From Crossaster papposus (Eukaryota > Echinodermata > Asteroidea > Velatida > Solasteridae), in the NCBI GenBank assembly GCA_037893245.1, contig JBAIAA010000738.1, forward strand, positions 372,001 through 436,000: 64,000 bases of DNA, in the 5' to 3' direction. Positions 54,760-64,000 of this stretch are shown here, piece by piece (positions within the stretch are counted from its first letter, which is position 1; each line of letters starts with the position of its first letter). The notes under the pieces were generated by a model, which saw only the letters and a list, made by a program, of their open reading frames with translations, was not told where the DNA came from and ran no database searches. A program made the position numbers and the translations under genes.

Positions 54760-55809
54760 CTAGTTTAACGGCTGTCGGGGGGCTGGGTGTCGGGGAACAA
54801 ATCGCTGGTGGATAGGCTGCTGGGTTGACTGTCGGGGAACGGACTGCTCTGGTACAAACTGCTGAACGTGGGGATTGAAACTGCTCTGTTGGCCTTGTCC
54901 TGAAGTAGGGCCATTGATTCGTGGGGGGTTGGGGCAGTATCGCTTAATATGCCCTGTTGACTGACAGTTATAGCACCTACGAGGTTGCGGTTGACCCCAG
55001 CGTTCCTGTGGTCTATCATTGAGTGTCTTAATGAGGGTGTCTATTTGGTGCTGCTGTTGCTGTAGCTGCTGACCCTGCCTCTCCAGTAGAGCCTTTACAT
55101 CATGTGCGCTGTCAGCAGCCTTCACTTCCTGTACCGTTGCCTCCTTCTGAGATTTGACGTGGCTAGTACCGAGCCACTCGATGGCACGATCCCTGGCATC
55201 AAAAAAACTCAGGTCTGACGATTCAATGTTGAGACGACGCAACTCTCTCTTCAAACCTTCGTCTCTCACTGCCTCTGCTAGCCTCCCCTTGAGTGTTTTC
55301 TCTCTTACAGCATCGAAGGATTCATCGTGACGAATCATGGAGTTAAATAACTCCACCAGCTCTAGGGAGCAGCCCAACAGATCTTCAGTCGGTCCCTGAC
55401 GATAGGAAAATAATTTCTGTTGGATCTGAGGTAGCGTGTCCCCTTCTCCAAACACTTTTAGCAGGATTCGGAAAACTTCCTCTTGGCCTCCGATATTGTG
55501 CCCTCTGCCGAGGATTTCCTGCCTCGCTCTACCGGCCAGGTGGTCGACAATGAAGGCAACTGCGTCTCCCCCCTTCAGCTGTCTCGCCGTCAGTTGACCT
55601 TGGACATCGCTGACCCATTCCAAAACGGATGGATTGCTGGGTTTTTCTGGTTTCCCCCGGAAGCGGTCTAGCCTCCGCCCTGACGCCATGTACACCGTGT
55701 TTGCGGCTGGGGCAGTAGAACTACTGGTGGGGACCTGTTGCACCTGCTGACTCTTCTGCAGAGCGAACTTCAACTCTTCAAGTTCTGCTCGCAGCTGTTC
55801 TACCTCCAT
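54760..55809 (-). CDS. gag: Gypsy Gag, 349 aa
   Basis: Structural protein of the virus-like particle. The N-terminus is a coiled-coil-like helix (EVEQLRAELEELKFALQKSQ), then a capsid-like alpha-helical core (WVSDVQGQL, DHLAGRARQEI and so on, about residues 60-215), a Gln-rich coiled-coil (RQGQQLQQQQHQIDTLIKTL), and one CCHC zinc knuckle CYNCQSTGHIKRYC (C279, C282, H287, C292) for RNA binding, followed by a Pro/Gln-rich tail. The ATG is 79 nt from the LTR, as expected for a leader. The frame is intact. Confidence 0.88.
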   Translation of the reverse strand: MEVEQLRAELEELKFALQKSQQVQQVPTSSSTAPAANTVYMASGRRLDRFRGKPEKPSNPSVLEWVSDVQGQLTARQLKGGDAVAFIVDHLAGRARQEILGRGHNIGGQEEVFRILLKVFGEGDTLPQIQQKLFSYRQGPTEDLLGCSLELVELFNSMIRHDESFDAVREKTLKGRLAEAVRDEGLKRELRRLNIESSDLSFFDARDRAIEWLGTSHVKSQKEATVQEVKAADSAHDVKALLERQGQQLQQQQHQIDTLIKTLNDRPQERWGQPQPRRCYNCQSTGHIKRYCPNPPRINGPTSGQGQQSSFNPHVQQFVPEQSVPRQSTQQPIHQRFVPRHPAPRQPLN

Positions 55810-55867
55810 CGTAGCTCTTTAGCTCGTCTTTACCTCACTTGACTGGGGCTGCAGTGTTTAGCACACC

Positions 55868-55887
55868 ATCCTGCCTACGACGCCAAA
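55868..55887 (-). promoter_or_regulatory. Primer binding site of the minus-strand Gypsy element
   Basis: Immediately inside the 5' LTR, on the minus strand, lies TTTGGCGTCGTAGGCAGGAT. TGG matches a tRNA CCA end. The complement (ATCCTGCC...CGCCA) resembles, from memory, the 3' end of tRNA-Ser with mismatches. The second Gypsy element has a related site at 61999. Confidence 0.55.
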
Positions 55888-57274
55888 TGTGACACTGGGA
55901 AAATCACGATCTACAGGATGGTGTACGTTCAGTGCCTGATTCATTTAATGGTGTTAACACGCAAAAACCTGAAAAGATACAAAAATACGATTTCCATATA
56001 AATACGTGTACACTGTACTATGCTTTGGAAAGTACCAAGTGAGCAAAGAACAATATAAAAAGAAATATAAAAAGGAAAATGTCTTGCACGCGAATCACAC
56101 AATTTACTCTAACTGTAAAGTTGTCATTGTCCTTAAAAGAAAATACAAGGCATGTAAATGCTTTAAATTGCATAGTCGAGAAAAGAAATAACTAAGTAAA
56201 AGTGCAATGACCTCTGTTGCTATGGAATTGACAAATCAAAGACTTAAATCAGTCCGCTCATCCTTATAACATAATGATCAAATAAAACTAAAGAATATAT
56301 CAAAACATAGTAAAGAAAAAGGTAAATCTAATATGTTATGATAATAATGAAGAATGAAGTAATGATGATAATCAATAAACAAAATAAATGAAACTACATG
56401 TATATGCTGTATCACTAATAAATATAATCAGACCCTAAAGGACTAGTGGGCCAGTCTAGTAAGATAACTGCCAGCACATGAAGTCTAATAAACAATAAAG
56501 CCAGTCCATGCCAGGGCAATAAAACTCATGGTCAACTTCCTGACCTGCTGTACTAGGCCACTTCTAAGAAACTGTGTGCACCTCATTAAATATGCAGCAA
56601 CTTAAGGGAATAAGGGTTACACAGGGGCTATCTACAGTGTACTATGGAGAGTTTGTACAGGACAAAGAAACTATGAATTTATACTCTAAAACTAGGAATC
56701 TAAGCGTGTAAATATAAAAGTGGTAAAATACTAGAAAAGGCATAAATACAGTAGAACTGGGAAAACTATCCTTTACCTTTGTTTAGGGGATTAACTATAA
56801 CTTGAACTAAAAGATAAAGTGAATACATGTACTAGTAATAGTATAAATCAAAGTAAGGTAAACTCAATTTTCCAAGTTCACGAAATGGAAAAATCTCTAA
56901 TTCTAAGCAAGAAAAGGAATGATCTGCATGAACATTTTCTATAACACAATCTGCAGAGACTTGAGACAAAACTATAGTAAGTACAATGTACTGTATAAGG
57001 AATTCTCTACTATCGCTGTTTAATTAACAACTATAGTATAAAATCAAAGTAATTTTCTTAACATAAAGAATCTGAGGAAAGTAGAATAACTTCTTAATAC
57101 AATATGAATATAATATAAAAAATACACTTACCCCAGCCAAGTTACTCTGTAGCCCTAATGAGGCGATGACCTTAACTTTGGGACTGCTCTGCAAAGTGCA
57201 TGTATGTGTTGTCCATCTCAATGCTGATGGGTGAATGACCCACTTGTAAAACCAGCACTGAGATCTATATCTTA
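55888..57274 (-). repeat. 5' LTR of the minus-strand Gypsy element, outer end truncated
   Basis: It matches 50050-51445 almost throughout. Identity stops at CTATATCTTA (57274) about 60 bp before the expected outer end, and the next bases belong to another repeat. Promoter and transcription start should be in this LTR; loss of the outer end removes part of U3. Confidence 0.87.
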
Positions 57275-57279
57275 ATTAA

Positions 57280-57733
57280 AATGGATGCAGTCCCTAGTTA
57301 ATTGTATACAGTCCCTAGTTTTTCGCATACACGACTTTTATAACTTTTTCTATACAACCCTATCTAGATGATATTGATTAGGTTCATAATTAAACAATAA
57401 AAATGTATACAGTCCCTAGTTTTTCGTATACACGACTTTTATACCTAGTTTCTATAAGACCCTATCTACATGATATTATTTAGGTGCATAAAAATGAATA
57501 CAGTCCCTAGTTAATTGTATACAGTCCCTAGTTGTTCGTATACACGACTTTTAAACCTTTTTTATATAAGACCCTATCTAGATGATATTATTTAGGTGCA
57601 TAATAAACCAATACAAATGGATACAGTCCCTAGTTAATTGTATACAGTCCCTAGTTTTTCGTATACACGACTTTTAAACCTTTTTTATATAAGACCCTAT
57701 CTAGATGATATTATTTAGGTGCATAATAAACCA
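57280..57733. repeat. Tandem repeat, 100-123-bp units, four copies
   Basis: Each unit contains ATACAGTCCCTAGTT, CGTATACACGACTTTTA, AGACCCTATCTAGATGATAT and TTAGGTGCATAATAAACCA. CACGACTTTT occurs at 57331, 57431, 57543 and 57666, so unit length grows along the array as the CAGTCCCTAGTT part is duplicated within units. Confidence 0.82.
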
Positions 57734-58827
57734 TTCATAAATACCTGGGACAGTTTAGGCATTCCTATTGGTTGAGAGCCCGTCACGTGGCCGGTATTAA
57801 ACGGACGATAAAGACATTTTTGTCCACTAACGTAATAATTAGGAATAGATCTTTCATTCCTGAAAGTTAAATAAAAATCCCTCGTACATCCTCTGGATAT
57901 TTGACTTTTTTTTTGAATTTGTTTTTGAAAATGGTTTCTGCCAATTCTCAATCGCGAAAGTTTACGCCTGCCTGTACTGTACGAATCTGGCTTTGCGGAC
58001 GTTATATGAATCACTGAATTCGGGGAGCGCGCGAGCGCGGAGCAAATTTGTACGTGTTTCAATGGTGTGCTTCGAGTTAGCGATCTATACGTGTTTACTG
58101 TATGAGATGTTCGACTCGTGAGCGTGGAAGAATGAATGAGATACATTTCAACGTTGGTGGCGCACTTTTTTGGGACCCCTTCCGCCCCCCCCCCCCCTGA
58201 TCTAACTTAACTTCGAACTCTGCACTTTGGGAACGAGGCAACCGCAACCTCCCCCGTGTACCGAGTGGACCGCGCGCTATTACCGACTTGGCACCAAGTC
58301 TAATGTACATAGAGCGCGCGCATTAGCCTCTGTCATGAAATGACGAAAATCAACCGAAGAGGGCGTTTTGCGGAAATTTGTCAATATGGCTTCCGAGCTC
58401 TCGCGTAAGACTAACGTAAGTAGCTATACCATGGAGGAAAGACAACAGATATTTAGTGAATTGCGGGGAAATACTTAATAAAAAATGGCCAATCATAAAA
58501 CTAGATTTTCTTTCCTGCACTTGAAAAGACCCGCCGTGTATTTATGCTCCTTAGAAAACCGGTTAGGCCCAATTAACATTTAAACAAAACAAAAAATTCA
58601 GTGGCACTGAACTGAAGCTTTATTTGAAAGCCATATTTGAATGCCATACAGTAAACAAATTCTGGGGCCAATTCATACAACTTGATACATGTACAAGCAA
58701 TATTATTTTTGTATTTTTAATTATTTTTTGACATCAAATATAAATTTGGGGCTTTACACACAAGCACTTGGTTCGTTAAACCTCAACATTCCTGATCCTG
58801 CAATGTTAATTTAAAAACCAGTTTTAA
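57734..58827. other. Mixed non-coding stretch
   Basis: A CpG-containing part (57990-58390, with GCGCGCGAGCGCGGAGC) holds a 143-codon minus-strand frame (57715-58146) that has no recognisable domain. A poly-C tract lies at 58186-58196. The remainder is A+T-rich with nothing recognised. Confidence 0.4.
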
Positions 58828-59206
58828 AGGTAGGATACACCATTGGTCATTGCTTGAATTATCATGAATGAGTAGATTTGGGGGGTTGTATTTATAGTAA
58901 ATATCGTTTAACTGGGCTGTCCGAAGTTTTAAAATCATGGATGCCGAGAAAAGCACGAAAAACAGCGGGGTTTTTTCAACCGGCACCGAGCAGTTATTCT
59001 TATGTTATCTTTGTTTTTTCGCGCTCGCCGTCCGGCGATCGCGAATTTTTCATTATAAAATTATATTTTTTGGAAGAATTACAGGCAATCTAGCGCAATT
59101 ATTTTGCTGGATGCCCAGAATCAACATTTACTTTCAGATGAGTAAGATATTTCTTAATAATTCTGTAGTAAATATTTTCAATATCTGCAAACGGTGTATA
59201 CTACCT
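58828..59206. mobile_element. MITE family 6-like element (379 bp) with TTAA duplication
   Basis: The left end AGGTAGGATACACCATTGG is inverted at the right end (CGGTGTATACTACCT). Perfect TTAA flanks are seen (58824-58827 and 59207-59210). The ends resemble the element at 28847-29233 in sequence and target, so they may be one broad family (Kolobok- or piggyBac-like by target site; inference). Confidence 0.82.
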
Positions 59207-60081
59207 TTAAATACTGTCACATTAAATGTACAGACGCCTGTGAAATCTAGTAATATTTTACCCTTTTATTGACTGAAACCTGACATTAAAAGAAGTTCGT
59301 AAATATTAAACTTGGATTTTTCAAGAATTGTTCAATTGCGCCACGACCAATTAGGGAGCACTCGGTCGATTGTGTGCACAATTTCTGGACGCCACCGTTT
59401 TGGTGTTTTTTTCGGACTAAGCTTACACCTATATTGTTAACAGAGGGTAAATAGCAAGCATTAATAACATTAACATGGTAAAGGTACAATGAATTTGCAG
59501 TTTGTCAACAAAGAAGTATGGCAACATTGCATGAGGAAAGTCGGCCCAACATTAACTGTTTATAAACAATGTAAACGTCGAAGTACAGCTATAGCTCTCC
59601 CAAAGGTCGAGTTGTCTCAACGGGCGAGTTGTCTCAACGGGCGAGTTGTCTCAACGGTCGACTTGTCTGACATCCGCTAGCTACGCACGTACGTATATAG
59701 CGCAGCACGCTTTCACAAACTGACAATTTTTTCAGTCGCTGTTTCTTTCTCTTTCGTAATTTTACGGTTTTGGATGACATTTAGCCTTCATTTTATGCCT
59801 ACGATTTATCCTTTCGAAATAACCACAGCCTTTAGAGCTCCGTCGTAAGCCATAAAGTTCTGACATCGACGACACACGTGTTGCTGTTGGTAAGCGCCGC
59901 CATTTTGACAATTTTCCGCGCGTTGACCTTTTAGAAAGGTCATGACAGAGGTTAATGGTTTGCCGGGTGTTTATTGAGAGCAATAAACCGTGACCGCGTA
60001 TCCGCGTATCCGGATACGGAGTGCATAGAAGTGTGGCGGGGTATTCTGCAATTGTGCCGATTTACCTTTTTCTTTACTAAT
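59207..60081. other. Non-coding stretch
   Basis: No gene is seen apart from short chance frames. It includes a 17-bp minisatellite (separate entry). Confidence 0.4.
59605..59671. repeat. 17-bp minisatellite, four copies
   Basis: Units GG(T/G)CGAGTTGTCTCAAC begin at 59605, 59622, 59639 and 59656; the last is changed (GGTCGACTTGTCTGAC). Confidence 0.85.
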
Positions 60082-61998
60082 TGTGACAGGATTTTTGTAA
60101 TGTTTTATTATCTGGCTATTACTCCTGTGTTTAAACCTACATTTGTATTTCTTAATGCTATAAGTTCTTATTTTCTTACTTTTGACTCATGATAGATAGT
60201 ACCCCTTTAAGTAAAGATCATGAATGGAGTGGAGTGTCGTGGCCGAGTGGTTAAGAGCGTGTGTTTTCTGTTCCACAGAGCTTGAGTTCGAATCCCGGCC
60301 GGGACACGTGTGTCCTTAAGCAAGGCAATTAAACCACTATTGCTTCGTCCTTCGGATGGGACGTAAAGTTGTAGGTCCCGTGTGTTGTATAATTTATAAT
60401 GTGTGTATATATCTTTCCCATTATATCATTATAAAATTGTATAATGCACGTAAAAGAACCCAGAACACTTATCGCTAAGAGAAGGGGTTCGCCCCGGTGT
60501 TCCTGGCTGACACAGCCACTTTCTACGGGTTTCTTCTGGCTTACGAGCTACAGTGCCTTGAGCACTTTTGAAGGATCCTTGGTTTCATTACCAGAAAATA
60601 ATAATAATAATAATAATAAATGAATAATTCATTAGTTAGACCACTGACCACATGGGCACCCACTTCTTTGACTCTTGGCTTATCTAGCCACATCATCATT
60701 TTGATGCACGTGCAGTACAAGATCAGTCACACAGTTGGTTCCTCTCATGCAGTTTCGTATTTTGTTGGATCGCCAAACTTAGTTCTCAACCTGAATATAC
60801 AGTTTTTCCTATTGAAGATCTGGGGTAAGTTTATACTTTTGTTATTTTTGAGTACTATAAGAATTCTAGGTTTCAAGTGTATTACTTTGAAGATGTCTTT
60901 AAAAGTTTATAGTAACGCTAGTCTCCATTTCTTTAGTTTGCCTAGTTCAATTATTCCAATGGTTTTCTAGATTATTGATTTGACCACAGTTGTTATTTTG
61001 TCCATACATATTACTTTCAGTCTTTTCAGAATGAAAGCAAGTTATATTGTTGTTTAGAAGATGAGATATATTACTATGATTATCAGCTGATTTGGTTTAC
61101 AGTTTGGCCCTCTAAATCTAAGTTGATTATTGTTGATGCCATTTGCTTATGGATTTGTTTTGCCAGCATTAGTGATCTAGTCTGCAACTGTGCAGAGATC
61201 CTCTTTTTCTTGAGTATATTTTCCTCAGATAACTGGTATATGTATTTCTTTTAGTAATGGAATTGCGATGAGACTGTGAAACTTTATTTATCTGTAACAT
61301 TTTGCTAGGGTTAGATTAGTCCCTTAGTGTTGTGTAATTATATCTATTTTATCAATTACAAGTTTTAGTTGTATCACTTAAAAGACCTGTATCGATGATA
61401 TCGATATTGTGGTGCTAGTGCTGAGTAGCTGTATTGCTTATACATGCTGGACAAATAATTGATATGTTGTCACTGCACCATTGCCAGCCCTGGGTGGGCC
61501 AGCCACACATTCCAAGTTTCTGGTAGAGTGATTTACTCCCAGCAGGTGGTCTGCTTCTAGACTTGGCCACTGCTCATTATATATGTATTAGTCTTTCTTG
61601 CTACAGTGGGATATAGTGCTGTGGACAATGGAATGGTCAACCTTGAAGAGGTTGCTGGCTCAGGCACTAGTGTTTTTAACAAGTGGTTCAAGGAAATTAA
61701 AGTGTTTATTCTTTAGGCTTAGAGGCAAAGAAACTTTTATGACTTTAAGGAAACTTTATTATGTTTTTGTATTTTCCTTTTACATTTACTAGTCTTTGGT
61801 TTTGGAACTTGATTTAGATTAACTGAGTTATTATTCCGTAGAGCACTGGACATTTCTAATTCATTTATTTACTGTGATGTTTACTTATTATTGTTTTGTT
61901 TTTTCCTTTTTCTTTAATTAGCTACCTAATCCAACCCTTTTTGTTTAATATATATTCTAAGTGAATAAACACGCCCAAAAAGAACATTTGCTGTCACA
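60082..61998 (+). repeat. 5' LTR of the second Gypsy element (left boundary tentative)
   Basis: The right boundary is well supported: TGTCACA at 61992-61998, AATAAA polyadenylation signal at 61964-61969, then a primer binding site and gag. The left boundary is a guess: the nearest fitting TGTGACAGG is at 60082, which would put the SINE at 60226 inside the LTR and make the LTR about 1.5 kb without it, similar to the other Gypsy element. No second LTR is in the window to confirm it. Confidence 0.45.
60226..60619 (+). mobile_element. tRNA-headed SINE (about 394 bp)
   Basis: The head GTGTCGTGGCCGAGTGG, then TTAAGAGCGTG and GAGTTCGAATCCCGGCC, is a Ser/Leu-type tRNA, with pol III A box (TGGCCGAGTGG, 60240-60250) and B box (GTTCGAATCC, 60286-60295). 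The body contains CTTCGGATGGGACGTAAAG, GGTCCCGTGTG, GCACGTAAAAGAACCCAG and GGGGTTCGCCCCGGTGTTCC, a core I associate with SINEs of marine invertebrates. It ends in (AAT)n. ATGAAT at 60220-60225 and 60620-60625 is a possible target duplication. Confidence 0.85.
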
Positions 61999-62017
61999 AA
62001 AGCGTCGTAGACAGGAT
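61999..62017 (+). promoter_or_regulatory. Primer binding site of the second Gypsy element
   Basis: AAAGCGTCGTAGACAGGAT follows the LTR end directly. It shares GTCGTAG-CAGGAT with the site of the minus-strand Gypsy element, so both families probably use the same tRNA. The TGG expected to pair with CCA is mutated to AAGC. Confidence 0.45.
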
Positions 62018-62067
62018 AAGGTGATTTACACTTACAAAAAAAGGGTTGGTGTGGTAGAAACTGCAGG

Positions 62068-63096
62068 ATGGAAGAACTACAGACGCAGTTGCAGGCCCTC
62101 ACAACAAAGCTGGCCGAGATGGAGAATAACGGGAAAGCGACAAAGCTAGTTGTAGTCCCGAGGGACCGGGCCACCAAGCTATCTGGACGGCCAAGCTCCG
62201 AGAGAGATCCAGAAGTTATTGAGTGGGCAGAGGACATGAGGAGGCTGACAAATGATTTGACCGACGCGGAGGGTGTTCAGCTCGTTCTCGATCACCTTAC
62301 TGGACACGCCAAGGATGAAGTTAGGCTGTGCCCAGCAGAGCAGCGAACGAAGGCAGAGGACGTCATCCAATGGATTCTAATCACGTACGCCTGCCATGAG
62401 ACTCCATCGGCCAGGTGGGGTGATTTTTACAGCAGACAACAGCGCCATGGGGAGTCTCTGCAAGACTACTCCCTACAGCTAATGAAACTTCTCCGCAGGG
62501 TAGAACTTGCATCACCCAAGGACTGCCCCCAGATGCAGAACAGGGAGACCATTTTGTGCGAGAGATTTGCTGCCGGGCTGGCCGATCGCTCACTGCAACG
62601 AGACGTGCGGCGATATATCCAGGAGCATCCGGTCGTGAGCTTTGCCACCCTCCGGAGCAAGGTTTTTGCATGGGAGTCTCCTTCATTGCCAATAGCAGGA
62701 GCCATGTCGGCCCGTGTGAGCTCAGACCATGGAGAACTGCATCAACGCCTAGACCAGCAGGCAGAACAGCTGCGAGCAACCCAGGCAGCCGTTGACAAGC
62801 TCTGCCAGCAGATGTCCAACCTGCTACAGAGTCCTCAGCTGATGCCCCCCGCCAGACCCATGCAAAGGCAGAGTGGTCTGACATGCTACTCGTGTGGTGG
62901 AATGGGCCACATGGCACGATTTTGTCCTCATGGCAGGGGACGGAACCCAAGGCCAACAGAACATAATACTCAAGTAACCAGGAACAGCCATATGCCGACA
63001 CCCCCAAACAACTGGGTAGAAGCAGCACCGTTTTCCCCAGCCGCCCACAGCCCCAAGACCGGAAGGAAGTCCCCAAATGCCAGCCCTCTATCGTAA
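62068..63096 (+). CDS. gag: Gypsy Gag, 342 aa (second element)
   Basis: Intact frame. The N-terminus MEELQTQLQALTTKLAEMEN is a short coiled coil, as in the other Gypsy Gag. A capsid-like core runs from about 40 to 220 (EWAEDMRRL, LDHLTGHAKDEV, RETILCERFAAGL). A second coiled coil (LHQRLDQQAEQLRATQAAVD) precedes one CCHC knuckle CYSCGGMGHMARFC (C273, C276, H281, C286) and a Pro/Asn-rich tail. It differs strongly from the 54760-55809 Gag but has the same plan, so the two elements are separate families of one lineage. TAA stop at 63094-63096; the pol frame overlaps it one base behind. Confidence 0.88.
   Translation: MEELQTQLQALTTKLAEMENNGKATKLVVVPRDRATKLSGRPSSERDPEVIEWAEDMRRLTNDLTDAEGVQLVLDHLTGHAKDEVRLCPAEQRTKAEDVIQWILITYACHETPSARWGDFYSRQQRHGESLQDYSLQLMKLLRRVELASPKDCPQMQNRETILCERFAAGLADRSLQRDVRRYIQEHPVVSFATLRSKVFAWESPSLPIAGAMSARVSSDHGELHQRLDQQAEQLRATQAAVDKLCQQMSNLLQSPQLMPPARPMQRQSGLTCYSCGGMGHMARFCPHGRGRNPRPTEHNTQVTRNSHMPTPPNNWVEAAPFSPAAHSPKTGRKSPNASPLS
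63003..63009 (+). promoter_or_regulatory. Candidate -1 ribosomal frameshift heptamer
   Basis: C_CCA_AAC in the gag frame (CCA = 63004-63006, AAC = 63007-63009) fits the X_XXY_YYZ slippery pattern. The -1 frame is open from here to the end of the window and carries the protease motif at 63228. Whether a stimulatory pseudoknot follows was not determined. Confidence 0.5.
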
Positions 63097-64000
63097 GGAG
63101 CCACACGGTGGAGGGGGGAGATGGCTCAAGATGTATACCAACGAGGGAGGAGGTGTTTGACAGAGCAGTCGCTAGCAGTCCGGAAGTCACTGTGTCAGTA
63201 TGTGGCCAAGACATACCCTTTATCCTGGATACAGGAAGTGAAGTGACCGTTCTGCCAGAGACCCTCTACCAACACCTGGGATCTTGTGCTCCAGTACATC
63301 AAGATGTCAGGAGATGGCTAAGGGTTTACGGGGCCAATGGCCTCGAAATTCCTTACACTGGATACGTTGAGTTAAATATGGAACTACTTGGGGTGAATCT
63401 CGGTCGAGTAGGAGCACTCGTCTCTTCTTCTAATTCTAATTCTACTCGTCAGAAGGAAACGGGTCTACTTGGGTCTAATGTATTAAGAGAGCTGCACGCA
63501 GCCATGAGAGAGAAACATGGGGGAAACTACATACAGGAAGTCGAAGCAATTGGAGGCAAACAGTGGGTTGCAGCATTGTTTGCATATGACGTTGAGGAGC
63601 GGAGCAGAGCTAAGACATCTTTTGCCAAGGTTGGAGGCAGGGAACCGCTCTGCATTCCTGCCCGTTCCACTCGCATTGTTACCTGTGTCACCAGACAGGT
63701 CGGGGCACAACAGGAGGAGGTGGCAGTTCAGGCAATCCAAGATGGAGCTAGTAACCTACCAAAGGGAATAGCAGTCATCGACACATATGCAAGGGTGGAG
63801 AGAGGACTTGTTCCAGTCACCATTGCCAACATAGGAGATGATGATGTGTGGCTGCAACCTAGAAGCCGGATTGGGCTTGTGTCTAAAGCTAGTGTCATCC
63901 ACTCGAGTTACTGCACAATAGACATGACAGATGAGGCTATCTACCTAAGTTCGGATGTTAGGAACGTTGCTGCCAATAGAGTTCACGCAGAGGAGGCTCC
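63009..64000 (+). CDS. pol: Gypsy protease/pol 5' part (continues past the window)
   Basis: Open in the frame one base behind gag with no stop to 64000. The retropepsin motif FILDTGSEVTVLPETLY has its D-T-G at 63228-63236; IPYTGYVELNMELLG and GLLGSNVLREL follow, in the same order as in the minus-strand element's protease. After it comes a beta-rich linker (PLCIPARSTRIVTC, LVPVTIANIGDDDVWLQPRS) that matches the N-terminal part of the other element's pol. RT lies beyond the window. Protease and pol share a frame here, unlike in the other element. There is no sign of decay in the visible part. Confidence 0.8.

Larger units (their letters stand above)
50050..57274 (-). mobile_element. Gypsy-type LTR retrotransposon, minus strand, integrase deleted
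   Basis: Two nearly identical LTRs (50050-51495 and 55888-57274) in direct orientation enclose gag, protease and pol frames read on the minus strand. LTR ends are TGTGACA...TGTCACA. The 5' LTR (right side) lost about 60 bp at its outer end, where a different minisatellite begins, so the target duplication cannot be checked. The LTRs differ by few substitutions and one 7-bp indel near 50714, implying recent insertion. A 54-nt or longer shared end to the internal region supports a complete element apart from the missing integrase. Confidence 0.9.

Noticed and set aside
57715..58146. 143-aa minus-strand protein
   Set aside because: No domain, no splice borders, and it starts within the end of a tandem array; listed only as part of a non-coding stretch.
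60226..60310. Functional tRNA-Ser/Leu gene
   Set aside because: The head has A and B boxes but is followed by a SINE body and an (AAT)n tail with flanking duplication, and the stem pairing of a full tRNA is imperfect.
62381..63214. 277-codon minus-strand open frame
   Set aside because: It is antisense to the well-supported Gag frame with CCHC knuckle and shows no domain of its own.

Overview
The window reads as eukaryotic, repeat-dominated genomic DNA from an animal. There are no operons, the base composition is visibly A+T-rich, and long homopolymers, splice-like junctions and dense transposable elements (TEs) are present. The TE mix (DIRS tyrosine-recombinase retroelement, CR1-like LINE tails, a Penelope-like fragment, Gypsy LTR elements, a piggyBac relative, a tRNA-headed SINE and many short terminal-inverted-repeat elements) suggests a marine invertebrate, perhaps an echinoderm or another deuterostome. 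That placement is inference; no host gene here is complete enough to prove it.

Layout. 1-10840 is a head-to-tail array of about 1,554-bp monomers, each carrying the leader, gag, zinc knuckle and first RT segment of a DIRS element, all with the same reading-frame breaks. The array ends by joining the RNase H tail and tyrosine recombinase (to about 12142) of a decayed DIRS copy, followed by a CR1-like LINE tail interrupted by a 358-bp MITE with AATT target duplications. 13-25 kb is nested inverted-repeat DNA: a 1.6-kb inverted repeat, a 3.4-kb TIR element with exon-like pieces, a TTGG-rich degenerate array and an 0.8-kb element built from a repeated CGTTTTCACGAA core. 25-37 kb holds more MITEs, a 7SL (SRP) RNA-like pseudogene split by a MITE, a LINE fragment and a few weak host-exon candidates, the best being a signal-anchor first exon at 32859-33000 on the minus strand. 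38.5-40.0 kb is a decayed piggyBac-type transposase. 42.2-46.3 kb is an element with long inverted arms carrying many DR1-type AGGTCAAAGGTCA motifs and a Penelope-like RT fragment. 47.69-49.91 kb is a TIR element filled with GGTAAT-type tandem repeats. 50050-57274 is a Gypsy LTR element on the minus strand whose long pol frame lacks integrase. 60.2 kb has a tRNA-headed SINE, and 61.9-64.0 kb is the 5' part of a second, plus-strand Gypsy element that looks intact as far as it is visible.

No complete host gene is visible and no new defence-like system was found. The most unusual objects are the DIRS-derived satellite array, the integrase-less but open Gypsy pol, and TIR elements that have internally amplified their own terminal or DR1 motifs. 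Several empty target sites can be read from flanking sequence, so the order of nested insertions can be partly inferred.
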